From assembly GCF_001039355.2 (NCBI RefSeq), contig NW_019774648.1, forward strand, positions 126,001 through 190,000: DNA of 64,000 bases. The letters are read 5' to 3'. Shown in pieces: positions 27,101 through 37,672 of this stretch; position 1 is the stretch's first letter, and each line of letters begins with the position of its first letter. The DNA comes from Lingula anatina. Lineage: Eukaryota > Brachiopoda > Lingulata > Lingulida > Lingulidae. The position numbers and the translations under genes were made by a program. The notes beneath the pieces were generated by a model. It searched no databases, had not been told where the DNA came from, and was given only the letters and a program-made list of their open reading frames with translations.

Positions 27101-29555
27101 ATACCACCAATGTTAATTATCCACTATAAATAACATGGACATTTAGAACTTATGATTACCACTGGGCTTCATACCCTTGGGAGTTCTAAGTCCCACATTG
27201 AAAATGCCAATACGTGAAAGACAAAAATTTCACTTAAATGTAAACTTCAAGAAAAAGAAGCCAACTTGACTGCTTTTCCAACTCGGGCTGCATTTTAGTC
27301 CTATGTGTCTTTTTTTCTTAGTTTCAAAATCATAAGTAACACGGTTTTCCCTTAATGGTCATCAAGGCAGCAGTGTCCAAAATAGTTTTCTTCAATTTTA
27401 ATGCTACATTACATAATGCTTAACAGCATAATCATCACCAATTTTTTTTTCAAAATCACAACTTGAAAATACTACAAAGTGAAAAATGAAAAATTCACAA
27501 AAAAAGCATATCTTAGGGACCATTCCCACAGATATTTGGAACAATCTATCTCCCTGGGGAGTCTCACTAAATTTGGAACCTACATGAAAGGAAGACTGCT
27601 TAATCCTGTAATGGTTTCTCTGCCTCTCAAACGCCTCCCCAAGTGTCGTCCCTCGACCGGTTGAATTGAGCCGCGATTTAATTACTGTGCCCCTGCAGGG
27701 ACAATGCGTGGGGAGGCGTGTGAGAGGTGGAGAGACCATTACAGGACTAAGCGGTCTTCCTTTGATGTAGGTCTGCCATATTTAAGTCGAGGCCTTGCTA
27801 GCACTCAACTCTTCTCATTCTGAATGGTCCCAAAGTCAAGACTTTGGGCTATCTCAGATGATTCCAATTATGATGGTTCTATCTTCAGACTTACAATTTA
27901 TATTCACGGGTTAATCCTTCTTCAAGTGTTAAATTTTTTTTCTTTATGCTTTTGTCTAGCAGATAATGGGTGGTACTTAATCCCACACTTGGTACTGAAA
28001 TATATAAAAAGTTGCTGTTACATAGTTGCTGTAAAAAAAAAAAATTGCAATCAGAGAAAATTATTACAATGAGCAAAAATAAAAATAAACTAGAAGATCA
28101 GAGAGGCGATACAGCCTCCGGGTATTGTACCACCAGCTGGATTAAGCACATTCATATGAAAAAAAAAGGGAAACCACCTCCAGTGTTGTGCTCAGCAAGC
28201 TCTACAAAAAGCAGTTAACAATCAAGAGTTCCCATTTTTTTGTGGAAAATTACAATTTATAACAAAATCATGGGAGAAAGGAAAAGGGCAAATCCAAATT
28301 TGTGAAGTGCGGTTCATGGTGAAAAGTAAGTCAAATGTCAAAGTCAAGATCACAGGAAGGCTGTCAATATATGAGTTTCTATTCAAGTTCAGTAGTATCT
28401 ATGGGTATATCTAAATAAATCCTGGGATATAAGGGAGGGGAATCTTTTCCAAGTCATTTCATGGTGAAAAGTAAGCCAAGAAGTTCAAAAGTACCTATGA
28501 GTGTATCTCTGCCAGTTTTGGAGATATAAGGGACAGAAAATATGCAAGGCTCAGTTCATGGTGAAAAGTAAGTCAAAGGTCAATTCTAAGATCACAGTTA
28601 GATTGCCAGTATTTGAGTTCCTATTTAAGCTCAATAGTAACTAAGGGCGTATCTCTGATAAGTTTGCAGTTATTTCATATTTTAATTTCACAACTAAATA
28701 TTGCTACATTGAACTTTTTGATGGAAAACAAAACAAGGCAGCAAAGCTGTAAAATGTACGGACAAAAAGCAGAAAATAATAATGCACAAAATAGGTTACT
28801 GTCAATTCTGATGCAATAATACATTATGCTTATTTGCAAAGTCAACATCAAATTTAAATTATGCACATCAGATAATACTGATATAAGTAAATGTGTAACA
28901 AGCATTAGGCTATGGGCCCCTGAGAGTTCAAGTTTACACTTTGAAAATGCCAGAATGAAAAAAATGAAAATTTCACAAAAAATTGCATAAATTCAATAAA
29001 AAAATGATCATCCAATAACACATTTCAAGGAAAACCAATAGGAGATATTAAGCATTAAATTTTGCAAATTTTGGACAAAGGTGCATTGCGATGAAGGCTA
29101 CACCTAGACCAGTGTACCGACAGAGCTCAAAATTTTTGTGGAACAAGATGAGATTATGTGTTACCTTAATCCAAGAGATGGGTACCCAGGCCCTTGTAGA
29201 CTAGGAGAAGAAGTGGTAACAGTCATGTGGAGACAGGGCTGATGGAAAAGACGGGTCAGGACTAAAACCAAGTGTACCGCCAGCACCCCGCTGGTGGTAT
29301 AATTAATCAAGTTCTTAATAGTACGTAAGATTTTTGCCCAAATTGCATATTACAGAATTAAGAAGATAATTCTAATCTGTAAATTCCCTAATAATTTGAT
29401 TGATAACTTTCAGACTTGTTTTAAATCATCCACTGTATCAACCTACCTTGCAGAACTGTACATTCAACAGCCTGAAGACTTGACTTATGTTCACAAATAC
29501 TTCTAAAGAGACAGTTGTTAGAATTTCTGGTAACTTGAAATACTTTTCTCAGCAT
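21131..29555 (-). CDS. MRPS11: Mitochondrial ribosomal protein S11 (uS11m)
   Basis: Component of the small mitoribosomal subunit platform. Coding exons (minus): 29555-29447, 22628-22488, 22204-22179, 21868-21725, 21238-21131. All are GT-AG and in phase, giving 175 residues (human 194). Exon 1 starts at an ATG just inside the exon (its acceptor is near 29603, so a non-coding 5' exon exists) and encodes a basic presequence, MLRKVFQVTRNSNNCLFRS, typical of mitochondrial import. Exon 2 carries ELPIVHMKCSNNN, the conserved start of the uS11 fold. Exon 3 is a 26-nt microexon (KQYFSWSG). Exon 4 carries GFKNKKKGST and VKMRGLGQGR. Exon 5 carries ALRGLQIGGLSIVSLTD and ends GRKPRVI. The usual PHNGCRPRK near the C-terminus is diverged (IKHSFLKGRKPR). 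The first coding intron is 6.8 kb and holds the duplicated block described separately. Confidence 0.85.
22179..22204 (-). CDS. MRPS11: MRPS11 26-nt microexon
   Basis: Flanked by TTTTTACAG and GTATGT on the minus strand. Without it, exon 2 (exit phase 1) cannot join exon 4 (entry phase 0): direct joining gives an immediate stop. With it, the frame continues as HTGKQYFSWSGGLEGFKN, which has the length and position of the human segment before the EGFRN motif. Confidence 0.65.
22920..23990. repeat. Degenerate tandem repeat family
   Basis: Related, diverged units recur at about 22920, 23120, 23510 and 23840, and again near 26010 and 28730. They share a GGCAGCA-type start, a GATGCAATAAT/AATGCTTAACAG middle and an end like CACTTTGAAAATGCCA. 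Units are roughly 200-390 bases and imperfect. No coding frame runs through them. Confidence 0.6.
23998..24239. mobile_element. Foldback MITE with long imperfect inverted repeats
   Basis: The two arms share GGGGAGTCTCACTAAATTG, then TATCAAC and GGCTTAAATGTCTG, in opposite orientation around a short centre near 24110. The outer ends GGGACCATTCCCA and TGGGAACCC are roughly complementary. No open frame. Its left arm survives in copy B of the duplicated block (27516-27572). Confidence 0.75.
24799..25112. mobile_element. MITE with GGGACCATTCAGAATGAGAAGAG ends
   Basis: The right end reads CTCTTCTCATTCTGAATGG then TCCC, the reverse complement of the left end with one mismatch. The inner arms (CCTACATGAAAGGAAGAC / GTCTTCCTTTGATGTAGG, and the TCTCACACGCCTCCCCA / GGGGAGGTGTGTGAGA pair) fold along the whole length. 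The core matches the elements at 30834 and 31529, but the terminal sequences differ. Confidence 0.8.
25593..25955. repeat. Short tandem family TCATGGTGAAAAGTAAG
   Basis: Three diverged units start with TTCATGGTGAAAAGTAAGYC near 25597, 25740 and 25841 and share an AGTA..TATGGGTATATCTGTGCCAG-like middle. The same three occur in copy B from about 28310. Non-coding. Confidence 0.65.
26147..26147. other. Single ambiguous base at the junction of the two copies
   Basis: One n lies exactly between the end of copy A and the start of copy B. It is the only ambiguous base in the window outside the long gap. Confidence 0.9.
26148..28853. repeat. Duplicated block, copy B
   Basis: Direct repeat of 22639-26146, missing the part that corresponds to about 24058-24860. 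The missing part runs from inside one foldback element to inside the next, leaving a chimeric element at 27516-27831. Beyond 28853 it continues into sequence that copy A does not have. Confidence 0.9.
27516..27831. mobile_element. Chimeric MITE left by a deletion
   Basis: It begins with the left arm of the 23998-type element and switches at about 27573 to the inside of the 24799-type element, whose right half is intact. It corresponds to a loss of about 0.8 kb relative to copy A. Confidence 0.75.
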
Positions 29556-29603
29556 TTTAACAATAACTGACAGAAAAGTGATGGCATAAATTTCACATAA
29601 ATC

Positions 29604-30833
29604 TGAAAAAAAAAAAACAAGGATACATTATGAGTTATATCATAACAAACAAAGGCATCAAGTCTGAAGCTAATTTTTTTCAATCAACTTCCAATTTAAA
29701 TCAGGCTCTACAGCTACATGTTAATGTTATAACATTTTACCCAACCTGTCTGCTTTACTTCCTTCTCTTGGACACATCTATGAAGGTCATTGCTAGTACC
29801 TTTATGCAGTGAGTTCCACCTTGTCCAAATGAACACATATCTGGTAAATCTAACTATCTTATGTGTCAGAAGTTTTAAGAAGTTCAGAGAGGAGTTCAGA
29901 AGTTCTAAATAATCAGCCTTAAGCTCTCCTTTTTACCTTTATTTTTGGGTTAATATATTGCTCAAGTCTTAACATGACTTCAATTGCAAATAAAAAATAA
30001 ATAAATAAAATAATAATAATAATAATAATAATAAACACTGTTTTAGATATTTCTCTTAACTCTAAACTAAATGAGTTGCACATTGCTGAAAACCCAATGA
30101 TTTTTCCCGATGACTCTAGATTGAGAAGTCCATTTACTCGTCAGCATGGCTATCCACATTCCCAAATCCTGATCAATACTGGCAAGAGTCAATCACAGGT
30201 CATAACAGAATTCCACAAGTTTTAAATATATTCAGTCAACTAAGAAAAGTGATTTTATTAAATTATTTTAAAAACAATCCAGGTAAAGATTAACCAGATT
30301 CGAGGCAAAGCAGAAACGTTCGCTATATACACTCTTACTGTAAGAAGTACACATGTACATGTACTTACAACCATTAAGTCACATTCAAAGTTTTAACTAG
30401 TAGTACTAGCTACAACTACTAATAATATTACGTTATCATACAGAAACATACCTTAGTTTTTGAGATTACTGTAACAGCTAACGTCATACACAAGGTAACA
30501 TGAGTATCACATGAGAATAATCTTTAAAACATAAGAGCACTTGCACGCTCAACACGCACAGAGCTGCCAACAGCCTCAGTTTCACTTCTACGTGCAATAC
30601 AATCTCCAGAGTAAAAAGATCACGATGAAATTCTAGCAAAGTGTTGCAGTTTGTGTATGCGTTTGATGTATGTTGAAAGGTTTCGTCCGATGTTAACGTG
30701 CCTAACTGTTTTTGTTACTCTACCATTTGCATCACACGTTTTTTGTGGGATATATTTTAGTTGAATTTCATTTTCAATCCAAAGTCAAGTGTTTCACTTT
30801 TGTTTTGAAGTACAAACATGTACATGTATCTCA
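29604..30833. other. Region upstream of MRPS11 coding exon 1
   Basis: It should hold the non-coding first exon and promoter of MRPS11, since coding exon 1 begins at an acceptor. Good minus-strand donors (ACTAAG then GTATGT near 30452, GGTT then GTAAGT near 30367) could end it. An ATA/AAT microsatellite lies at about 30001-30033. Otherwise nothing was recognised. Confidence 0.4.
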
Positions 30834-31105
30834 GGCCGCATTCACATCGAGGAGAGCCGAGGCTCGTACATGAAAGGAAAACCACCTAATCTTTTAATAG
30901 TCTCTTCGCCTCTCATACATGCCTCCCCACACGTCCCAATGGAGCCGAGATTTAATGACTGTACCCCCGCAGAGACGACGGGTGAGGAGGCGTGTGAGAG
31001 GCAGAGAAACCATTAATGGATTAGGCGGTTTTCCTTTCATGTACGTCCGCCATATTTAGTTCTCGGGTTTGTAGAGCCTCGGCTCTTCTCGATGTGAATG
31101 CGGCC
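30834..31105. mobile_element. MITE with GGCCGCATTCACATCGAG termini
   Basis: Near-perfect inverted ends: GGCCGCATTCACATCGAG on the left and CTCGATGTGAATGCGGCC on the right, extended by GAGAGCCGAGGCTC/GAGCCTCGGCTCTTC. A 3-base duplication TCA flanks it (30831-30833 and 31106-31108). About 272 bases, folds end to end, no frame. Confidence 0.88.
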
Positions 31106-31528
31106 TCAGAGTATTTAGCGGAGCAACTTGATCTAAACTTGAAATGCATTTATTGAGCCGTGATTGGCTGACGAATTTATCACCAAATGCCATTTCTACC
31201 ACCACAACACAACAAAGTTATGAACTAAGTGGAAAGTGATATTATTAATGCTAAAACTAGAAAAATTACATGCAGGGAGCAACCTCAGCCAATTAGGAAT
31301 ACTCAAAAGTTGATAATAATACATCAGTTAAATCCATTTTGTCAACCCTCCAAATTCTTAATATATAATAGTAATTAGTTTTCTTCTTTAGTTTATAATA
31401 TATACATTTTTCCTTTAGTTTGTGCTTTGCAATGAAGTTACAATTTTCTAGTGAAGTTGTTGAAGAAGATCGGTGTTTTATTAGTTAACATATTGTTATT
31501 ACTGTAGGTGGATTTGTTTGACCACTTG

Positions 31529-31826
31529 GGCCGCATTCACATCGAGTTGAGCCATGGCTCTACAAAGCCACGACCTAAATATGGTGGATGTACATGAAAG
31601 GAAAACCGCCTAATCTTTTAATAGTCTCTCCGCCTCTCACACGCCTCCCCATCTGTCGTCCCAATGGAGCTGAGATTTAATGACTGTACCCCCGTAGGGA
31701 TGACACATGGGGAGGTGTGTGAGAGGCGGAGAGACTATTAGAAGATTAGGCGGTTTTCCTTTCATTTACGTCGGCCATATTTAGTTTGTGGCTTTGTAGA
31801 GCCTTAGCCATCTGTATTGCATCCCT
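31529..31826. mobile_element. Second copy of the GGCCGCATTCACATCGAG MITE, right end decayed
   Basis: Left terminus GGCCGCATTCACATCGAG and the core (CGCCTCTCACACGCCTCCCC and its inverted partner) are intact. The right end has drifted (CTGTATTGCATCCCTC). It has an extra arm segment ACAAAGCCACGACCTAAATATGG that the 30834 copy lacks but the 24799-type element shares in part. Confidence 0.78.
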
Positions 31827-32014
31827 CATTCCATTGCCAGCACTATGACATCGTTCAAGATATAAATTAGAGATCAAATGTCTTAATATCAATATTTGAA
31901 AATTGTATACAAGGCGTCTGAAGGATTATTAACTAGAAACAAAGACATTATCAAAGATGCTCATGACGTTTTAAATGTCTCCAACATAAAGGGTGTTTCT
32001 ACTTCTTGGGCCAT

Positions 32015-32015
32015 T

Positions 32016-32084
<69 letters not shown>
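32015..32084. repeat. (GT)n then (AT)n microsatellite
   Basis: About ten GT units run directly into about 25 AT units, followed 60 bases later by a shorter TA tract at 32147-32161. Confidence 0.95.
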
Positions 32085-32088
<4 letters not shown>

Positions 32089-33001
32089 GCTTCTGCATGT
32101 GTTTAAGTATTTTATAAATTATCATCTTTATGGAAATATCAGTCAATATATATATATATATGCAACCCGCTCTGTGCATTTCAACAGGTAGAACAACCCC
32201 TCATCTGAAATTCACTTTTTTTAAAAAAATTATTATATTACACACATTTTACATCATTTCAGTGCCTTCAGTGAATTTTTCCTTATTTAAGAAACAAATC
32301 TTCAGTGGGGGCTCTTATCATTTAATGATCTGACCAGGTAAGAAAAAAAAACAATACATTGCAAATGGTAAAGCCTTAATAATTAAGCTTTATTGCATTA
32401 TATTTACATTGTGCATGTATTCCAAATGTTAATAGAAATATAAAAATTGCAAAAATACTTTCTAAAAGTTACTTCAAAAAACTTGGACACCTGTTGAATT
32501 AATGGGGTCCCACAGTGATAACAAATTTCCCACTGAATGTATTGCTGCTTCTGTATTTTTTCGAAAATAACCAATAAATAAATTTTCTTGCCATAATTAA
32601 AGAAGTTAATATGTATTTTTGGACAATATAATATATTTTTCTCTAAATAAGTATAATGTAAATGCTATATTACAAAATAACTTTGTATTTCTGTGAAAAT
32701 TCACTTCACTTTCACTTCATACAAAAGATGCAGTTTACATAGGATGGAAATTTACAATGTTGGGTTGTATCATAACAACCTGATGCTCATGTTCAAATTT
32801 TTTCCTGTTTGCTGATGATCAAAAATCCTAGAATATCATGTTCCATTAGCTAATTAGTTAAACATTATTTATGTTTGGCAAATACTGCATGTCTATCTTG
32901 GACTGTACAAATTAAATTCTGTTTTATCAATACAGCTAAAAGTTTGTAGCCTTACAAAGTTTTAATAAGATTGACATTGATTTCTATAAAAACATGACTG
33001 G

Positions 33002-33006
33002 AAAAA

Positions 33007-33073
<67 letters not shown>
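33002..33073. repeat. Poly-A plus (TA)n tract
   Basis: Twenty-three A followed by about 25 TA units. It lies about 120 bases beyond the stop of the MIEAP-family gene, so it may sit inside the 3' UTR. Confidence 0.95.
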
Positions 33074-33076
<3 letters not shown>

Positions 33077-33195
33077 CATTTTTGTAGTACATGTTATGTT
33101 CAGCCATCCAGAAAAAAACCCTTATAATAGTATTATAAGGAAACTATTAGTAAAGATAGTATGTAAAACTGTTTGTGGCATTTTTACTGAATCAA

Positions 33196-36100
33196 CTATG
33201 TGATCACAACCCCTTTGTACAGACAGGTTCCAGTTTGGCCTTCCATTAATGCAGGCCACAGGTATGACTGGATCATTGCAGAGTCAGAGTCTGAAGTATG
33301 AAAACGTGTGTGCATGCTGCTGTGGAACTCTCTGCAATCGTATTCTATTCTCAACGGTGGGTTTTGCACAGAAAGTTTCCATGCCAGGCGGACACATTCT
33401 GTCACATAGATTTTTAATCCATCACTGTTCTTTAAGCTTGGATAGTCGTACAGAGTGGCCCAGAGTTGATTGCAGACTTCCTAAAATGAATAAAAATGCT
33501 TTGAAAGATTTCACAAAAATTTTAATCAAGTAAAGAATGACATTTTCATAACAAACAGTAACACCATAGCTTATTCAAAGGAGCTTCCAAGAATAACCTT
33601 TGTGTGAAAAATAAAACTTTATTCTTTAAGGAAATTTAACTGAGGAATAGGAAATGACATTCACATATTTCTGTTGATTTAGATGGCAATCCCTTTCATC
33701 TTTCAATTACCATATTATATTTGTAACTGAAATAATTTCCCATACTCACCTCTACCAAAATGGTCACATCAAAGTTTTCTGCAGTTTTTCTTAGATATGT
33801 TGCAATGTTGACCTCCATCTCTCTGATCATTGGGGCAGTGCTTGCAGCAGCATCATGTGTTAATGGCATGTACAGTAGTTGACGAAGTTTCATCTTCTTT
33901 TCTTTTAATGACTGTTGTGCAGCACGGAAAGATAACTGTGACAAAAAAGTACTATGTTAAGTCAATTTCACTTAATTAATTTTTTAATCAGACAAAAAAA
34001 TTTTTTACACACGTCCAATGTGCATCAGGGTTGCGTTTAATAACAGCTTCACTTACAAAAATGAATCTGTTTCATGATGTCAAAAGACAGACTATTTCAA
34101 ACATCAGTTGAGCAAACTAAAAAGTTCACAGATATTTACCACCACAACAGAGAACAGCAGTTTCCCTTTCAAATCATCAAAGCCAGTCAGGTCAGGCAGA
34201 GCATCTAATGCATCAAGGGCATCAAGTCGAGCATCTGCATACAGGCTTCCATACTGTCGAATTAACTGTGTAGGACGATTGTCACCTAAACTGATGTCTT
34301 CAAATCTATGTCCCTGCTCCAGCTGTTTCTGGGCTTGTTCAGAGAGCCTGAAGAAAAACATTCAAACATATATGATAAAAATCACTGAGGTAGGTTTAGG
34401 ATTGTATTAAACTATTTTGTATTAAGCTTGCAAAAAGAAAAAATTAATAGAAATCATGATAATTATATTTAAAAACTGACATTAATGTCTGTATACGGTA
34501 AAAAAAACCCTGAAAATTAAGTCGGTGTTGGAAGTTTGTCAGATGATTTTTTTCACTTTGAAAATGTCACCAAACTTAAAACTTAAATTTTCAAATTTTT
34601 TACCATACCCAAGGTATAAATTTATTTTGTAACTATAAGTACTAGTACTATGTTTTACTAAAAAAAGGGGGGAAAGCTGTAAATGATTTACCTGTCTTGT
34701 AATGCCCTTTCTCTCTCCTGCAGTCGCTGTATCATTTCCCTTGATTTTGACAGTTCTTTTCTGAGCACCAGAACTTCATTCCTCAGTGCCTGCACCTCCT
34801 TGCTGTTGCCGTCCCCAGCAGCATATAAAGCATTAGCGCTTTGTGAATGTGAGGGATGAGTGCCATGTGGGTGTGCTGCCATTTGTGCTCCTACCATGTG
34901 TGCTGTGTCCATGTGGTTGTTTACTTGCTGGTGCTGATGGTGGTTTTGCTGTTGCTGCTGATGTTGTGGATGATGGTGATGGAAGTTTGGGTGGGAATAT
35001 GATCCATGCTGTTGTGGTTGCTGCTGCTGCTGTTGCTGATGTCCTTTATTGCTTGGAGAATATGGATGGGAATTTTTCTGGTGAGATGCACCCAGGCAAC
35101 CTGATGTGTGAAGAATTTTGTAGATTTAATACACGATTTATGTGGAGTACATAAACCAATACCTTCACCTATAATAGCACCCATGGTTAATGCAGTGCTG
35201 TACTAGTAATCTTTTTCCTTTACCTGCACTATGAAGCAAGATATCATAACTCATAACTGTTTTGCATCATATTCCCAACATCCTAATTTCAAAAATTCAA
35301 TATATCATTTGATATTTTGAAAAATCTTTTTTTTTTAATGAACTTACCTCCAGCACCAAATACTGTTGTTTTCTTTGAAGTAGCAGAAGAACTTTTGCTC
35401 TGTGTTTCTCTGACGTTGCTATTCACTACAAAGGATGAAATCAATATTATTATTTTTAAATAAAAAAAATCAATTAAAAAAAAAACAAAGAAAATTGTTT
35501 TGAGAGAGTGCATATAGACAAAACATTGCAGATTATGTAGGCAGGTGAACTCTACATTTCTCTGTTTATATTTGCTTTCCACCTGTCTCGAGCAGTCTTC
35601 TTTGTTTCAAAACTAATAGTAACAGCAAAAGAAATACATAAGCAAAACAATATAGCTATAAGACAACATTTTTTGCAATGAAAAGAATGAAATGACAATA
35701 ATGGCATCCATGATTTCAACAAGTTGACTTGAATAATATTTTCTATTTACTATTCCTGTTTTGATGAACTCTAAATCCCCTGTATCCTTTCCTCACCTAA
35801 GGATACACAAAAGAATGGAGAATGCTCATCCAAATAGCATATGTGGCAAGTGGTGAAAGACTATCAGACCAGTATGTCAGAAAAACAAAATCAAGGCAAA
35901 CAGATGCTCTCATTTGAGTGTCAATGTAATACTTCCCAGCTCCACAACATATTTTTTCTCAGGTCTGCAAATTTTATAAGAAACATCTGCCTAGAAATAG
36001 TACTTTATAATAGGAAGCTCTGTAAAATATATTAGTGTGTACCAAGTTCCAGAGTTCAACTGATGGTCACTCTCCTCTTTGGGTATACACTCTATGGTTT

Positions 36101-36806
36101 TTTGATAGCTTTTAAGTTAAGGATAACCAGTTACTGACTTTGAAATCAGTATACCTAAGCATTAAAATACACCGATTCTGAGTAACCGGAATGTTTTTCT
36201 ATCAATACCTTCAGGTAAATTGGATAATTGCCACCATATGGAAGTCATTTCATCTAGAAAATGAGAAACATGTACCATTTTAATTTTAGAAATCAAACTC
36301 TGAACTTCACCAGCCAAATAAATAAACACATCCATGGTATTAAGAGAGTATACATGTGTATTTTTACAGGTAAGTGGTTTTTCCAAGCCTTATATGTTTA
36401 AAGGCTTTGCATGCACCTAAACTACATGGAGACCCTAGATTTTACCCCATCTGTTAGTCATACATACAACTTTCAAGGTATAAGCTTTTAGCCTGAAATC
36501 AATGTCAACTTAATGCTACAGAAATCTGATAATACATGTATATATGATAGAGCACAATTAACTTATTATCTCGACATTTTTTTTCAATCCCATAGATAAA
36601 ATAAAATTGTTCTATTAAAAATCTATTTTTCAATGTCATATTTTGGGGCTGTTTTTAAGAAATTCTTTTTTCTTTTTCTTTTTCCTTGGAGGGGGGGGGG
36701 GGGGAATCTATTCTCACTAAAGCCTAACTCCTCTGATGGTCATTATTTAGCTGAATGCCCATATAGAAGGTATTCAATATTATTACACAAAACATTTCTA
36801 CCCCGG

Positions 36807-36879
<73 letters not shown>

Positions 36880-37631
36880 ACCTACTTCAATATTTTCAGA
36901 AAATTCACATGAAAGGGAGCAGACATACACCTCATATAGGCTTGCCTAACCTTGAGGTCTAAAAATAAACTTTACTCCTTTGTTTCATACCCAAAACATG
37001 ATGAGATGTCTTCTTTCCTTTTTTTATTGCCCATGCATATCTTTTCAATATCCTTTAAAGTAAATTGAAAAAACATGCAAAATCAGAAGTCCTTTGAGAA
37101 AAAGCAGCAAGTTCAACAATAATTTCACTGATACCTGACTGCTTCCTGTCTTGTCCATGAGAACTTTGAGATGAGACAACACTTGGACGCTGAAAAACTG
37201 TCGGAAACATCCTGCACCACCAACTCTTCCCAGCCTAAGTTACAGGATGGGATTTTAAACTGTCTATTGCTAGCTACAGCCTTTATGGTCTGACATTTCA
37301 GCAAAGATTTACTGAAGGGAATGGTTGGAGGTGAATCCATACCTGTCTAACTATCACTCACTCTTCATTACTTACTGTCTTCAGGATCATGGCTTAACCG
37401 AATATAGATCAGTGCCAGGCTGGGCATCCATATACAAGGAGCAATGCAGACTTTTCCATATGCTCTAAATTTAGCTCATGATGTGCAAGACCCAGATCTT
37501 ATGATGCTATCTTGGTGGCCATATGTTACCAACTTCTCTACACAGTATGATAGGCTGCTACTCTGACTCAAAGATTTTGTAAACTGACTCATGCAATCAT
37601 ATTAGATCCAGTTATATTCAGTGTTTGTGTT

Positions 37632-37672
<41 letters not shown>

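Noticed and set aside
22802-29000. Pairs of similar small frames repeated in both copies of the duplicated block
   Set aside because: They are similar because the DNA is duplicated. They lack start context, splice support and family resemblance.
31896-32333. Frames with YIYIYIYI runs
   Set aside because: Translations of AT microsatellites.
33249-33533. Plus-strand frame of 94 residues
   Set aside because: Antisense shadow of the last exon of the MIEAP-family gene.
37138-37331. Minus-strand ATG frame (MDSPPTIPF...) between an acceptor-like and a donor-like site, as an exon of the MIEAP-family gene
   Set aside because: It leaves in phase 2, and joining to the 35425 exon gives an immediate stop. 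It could be a non-coding exon but cannot be supported.
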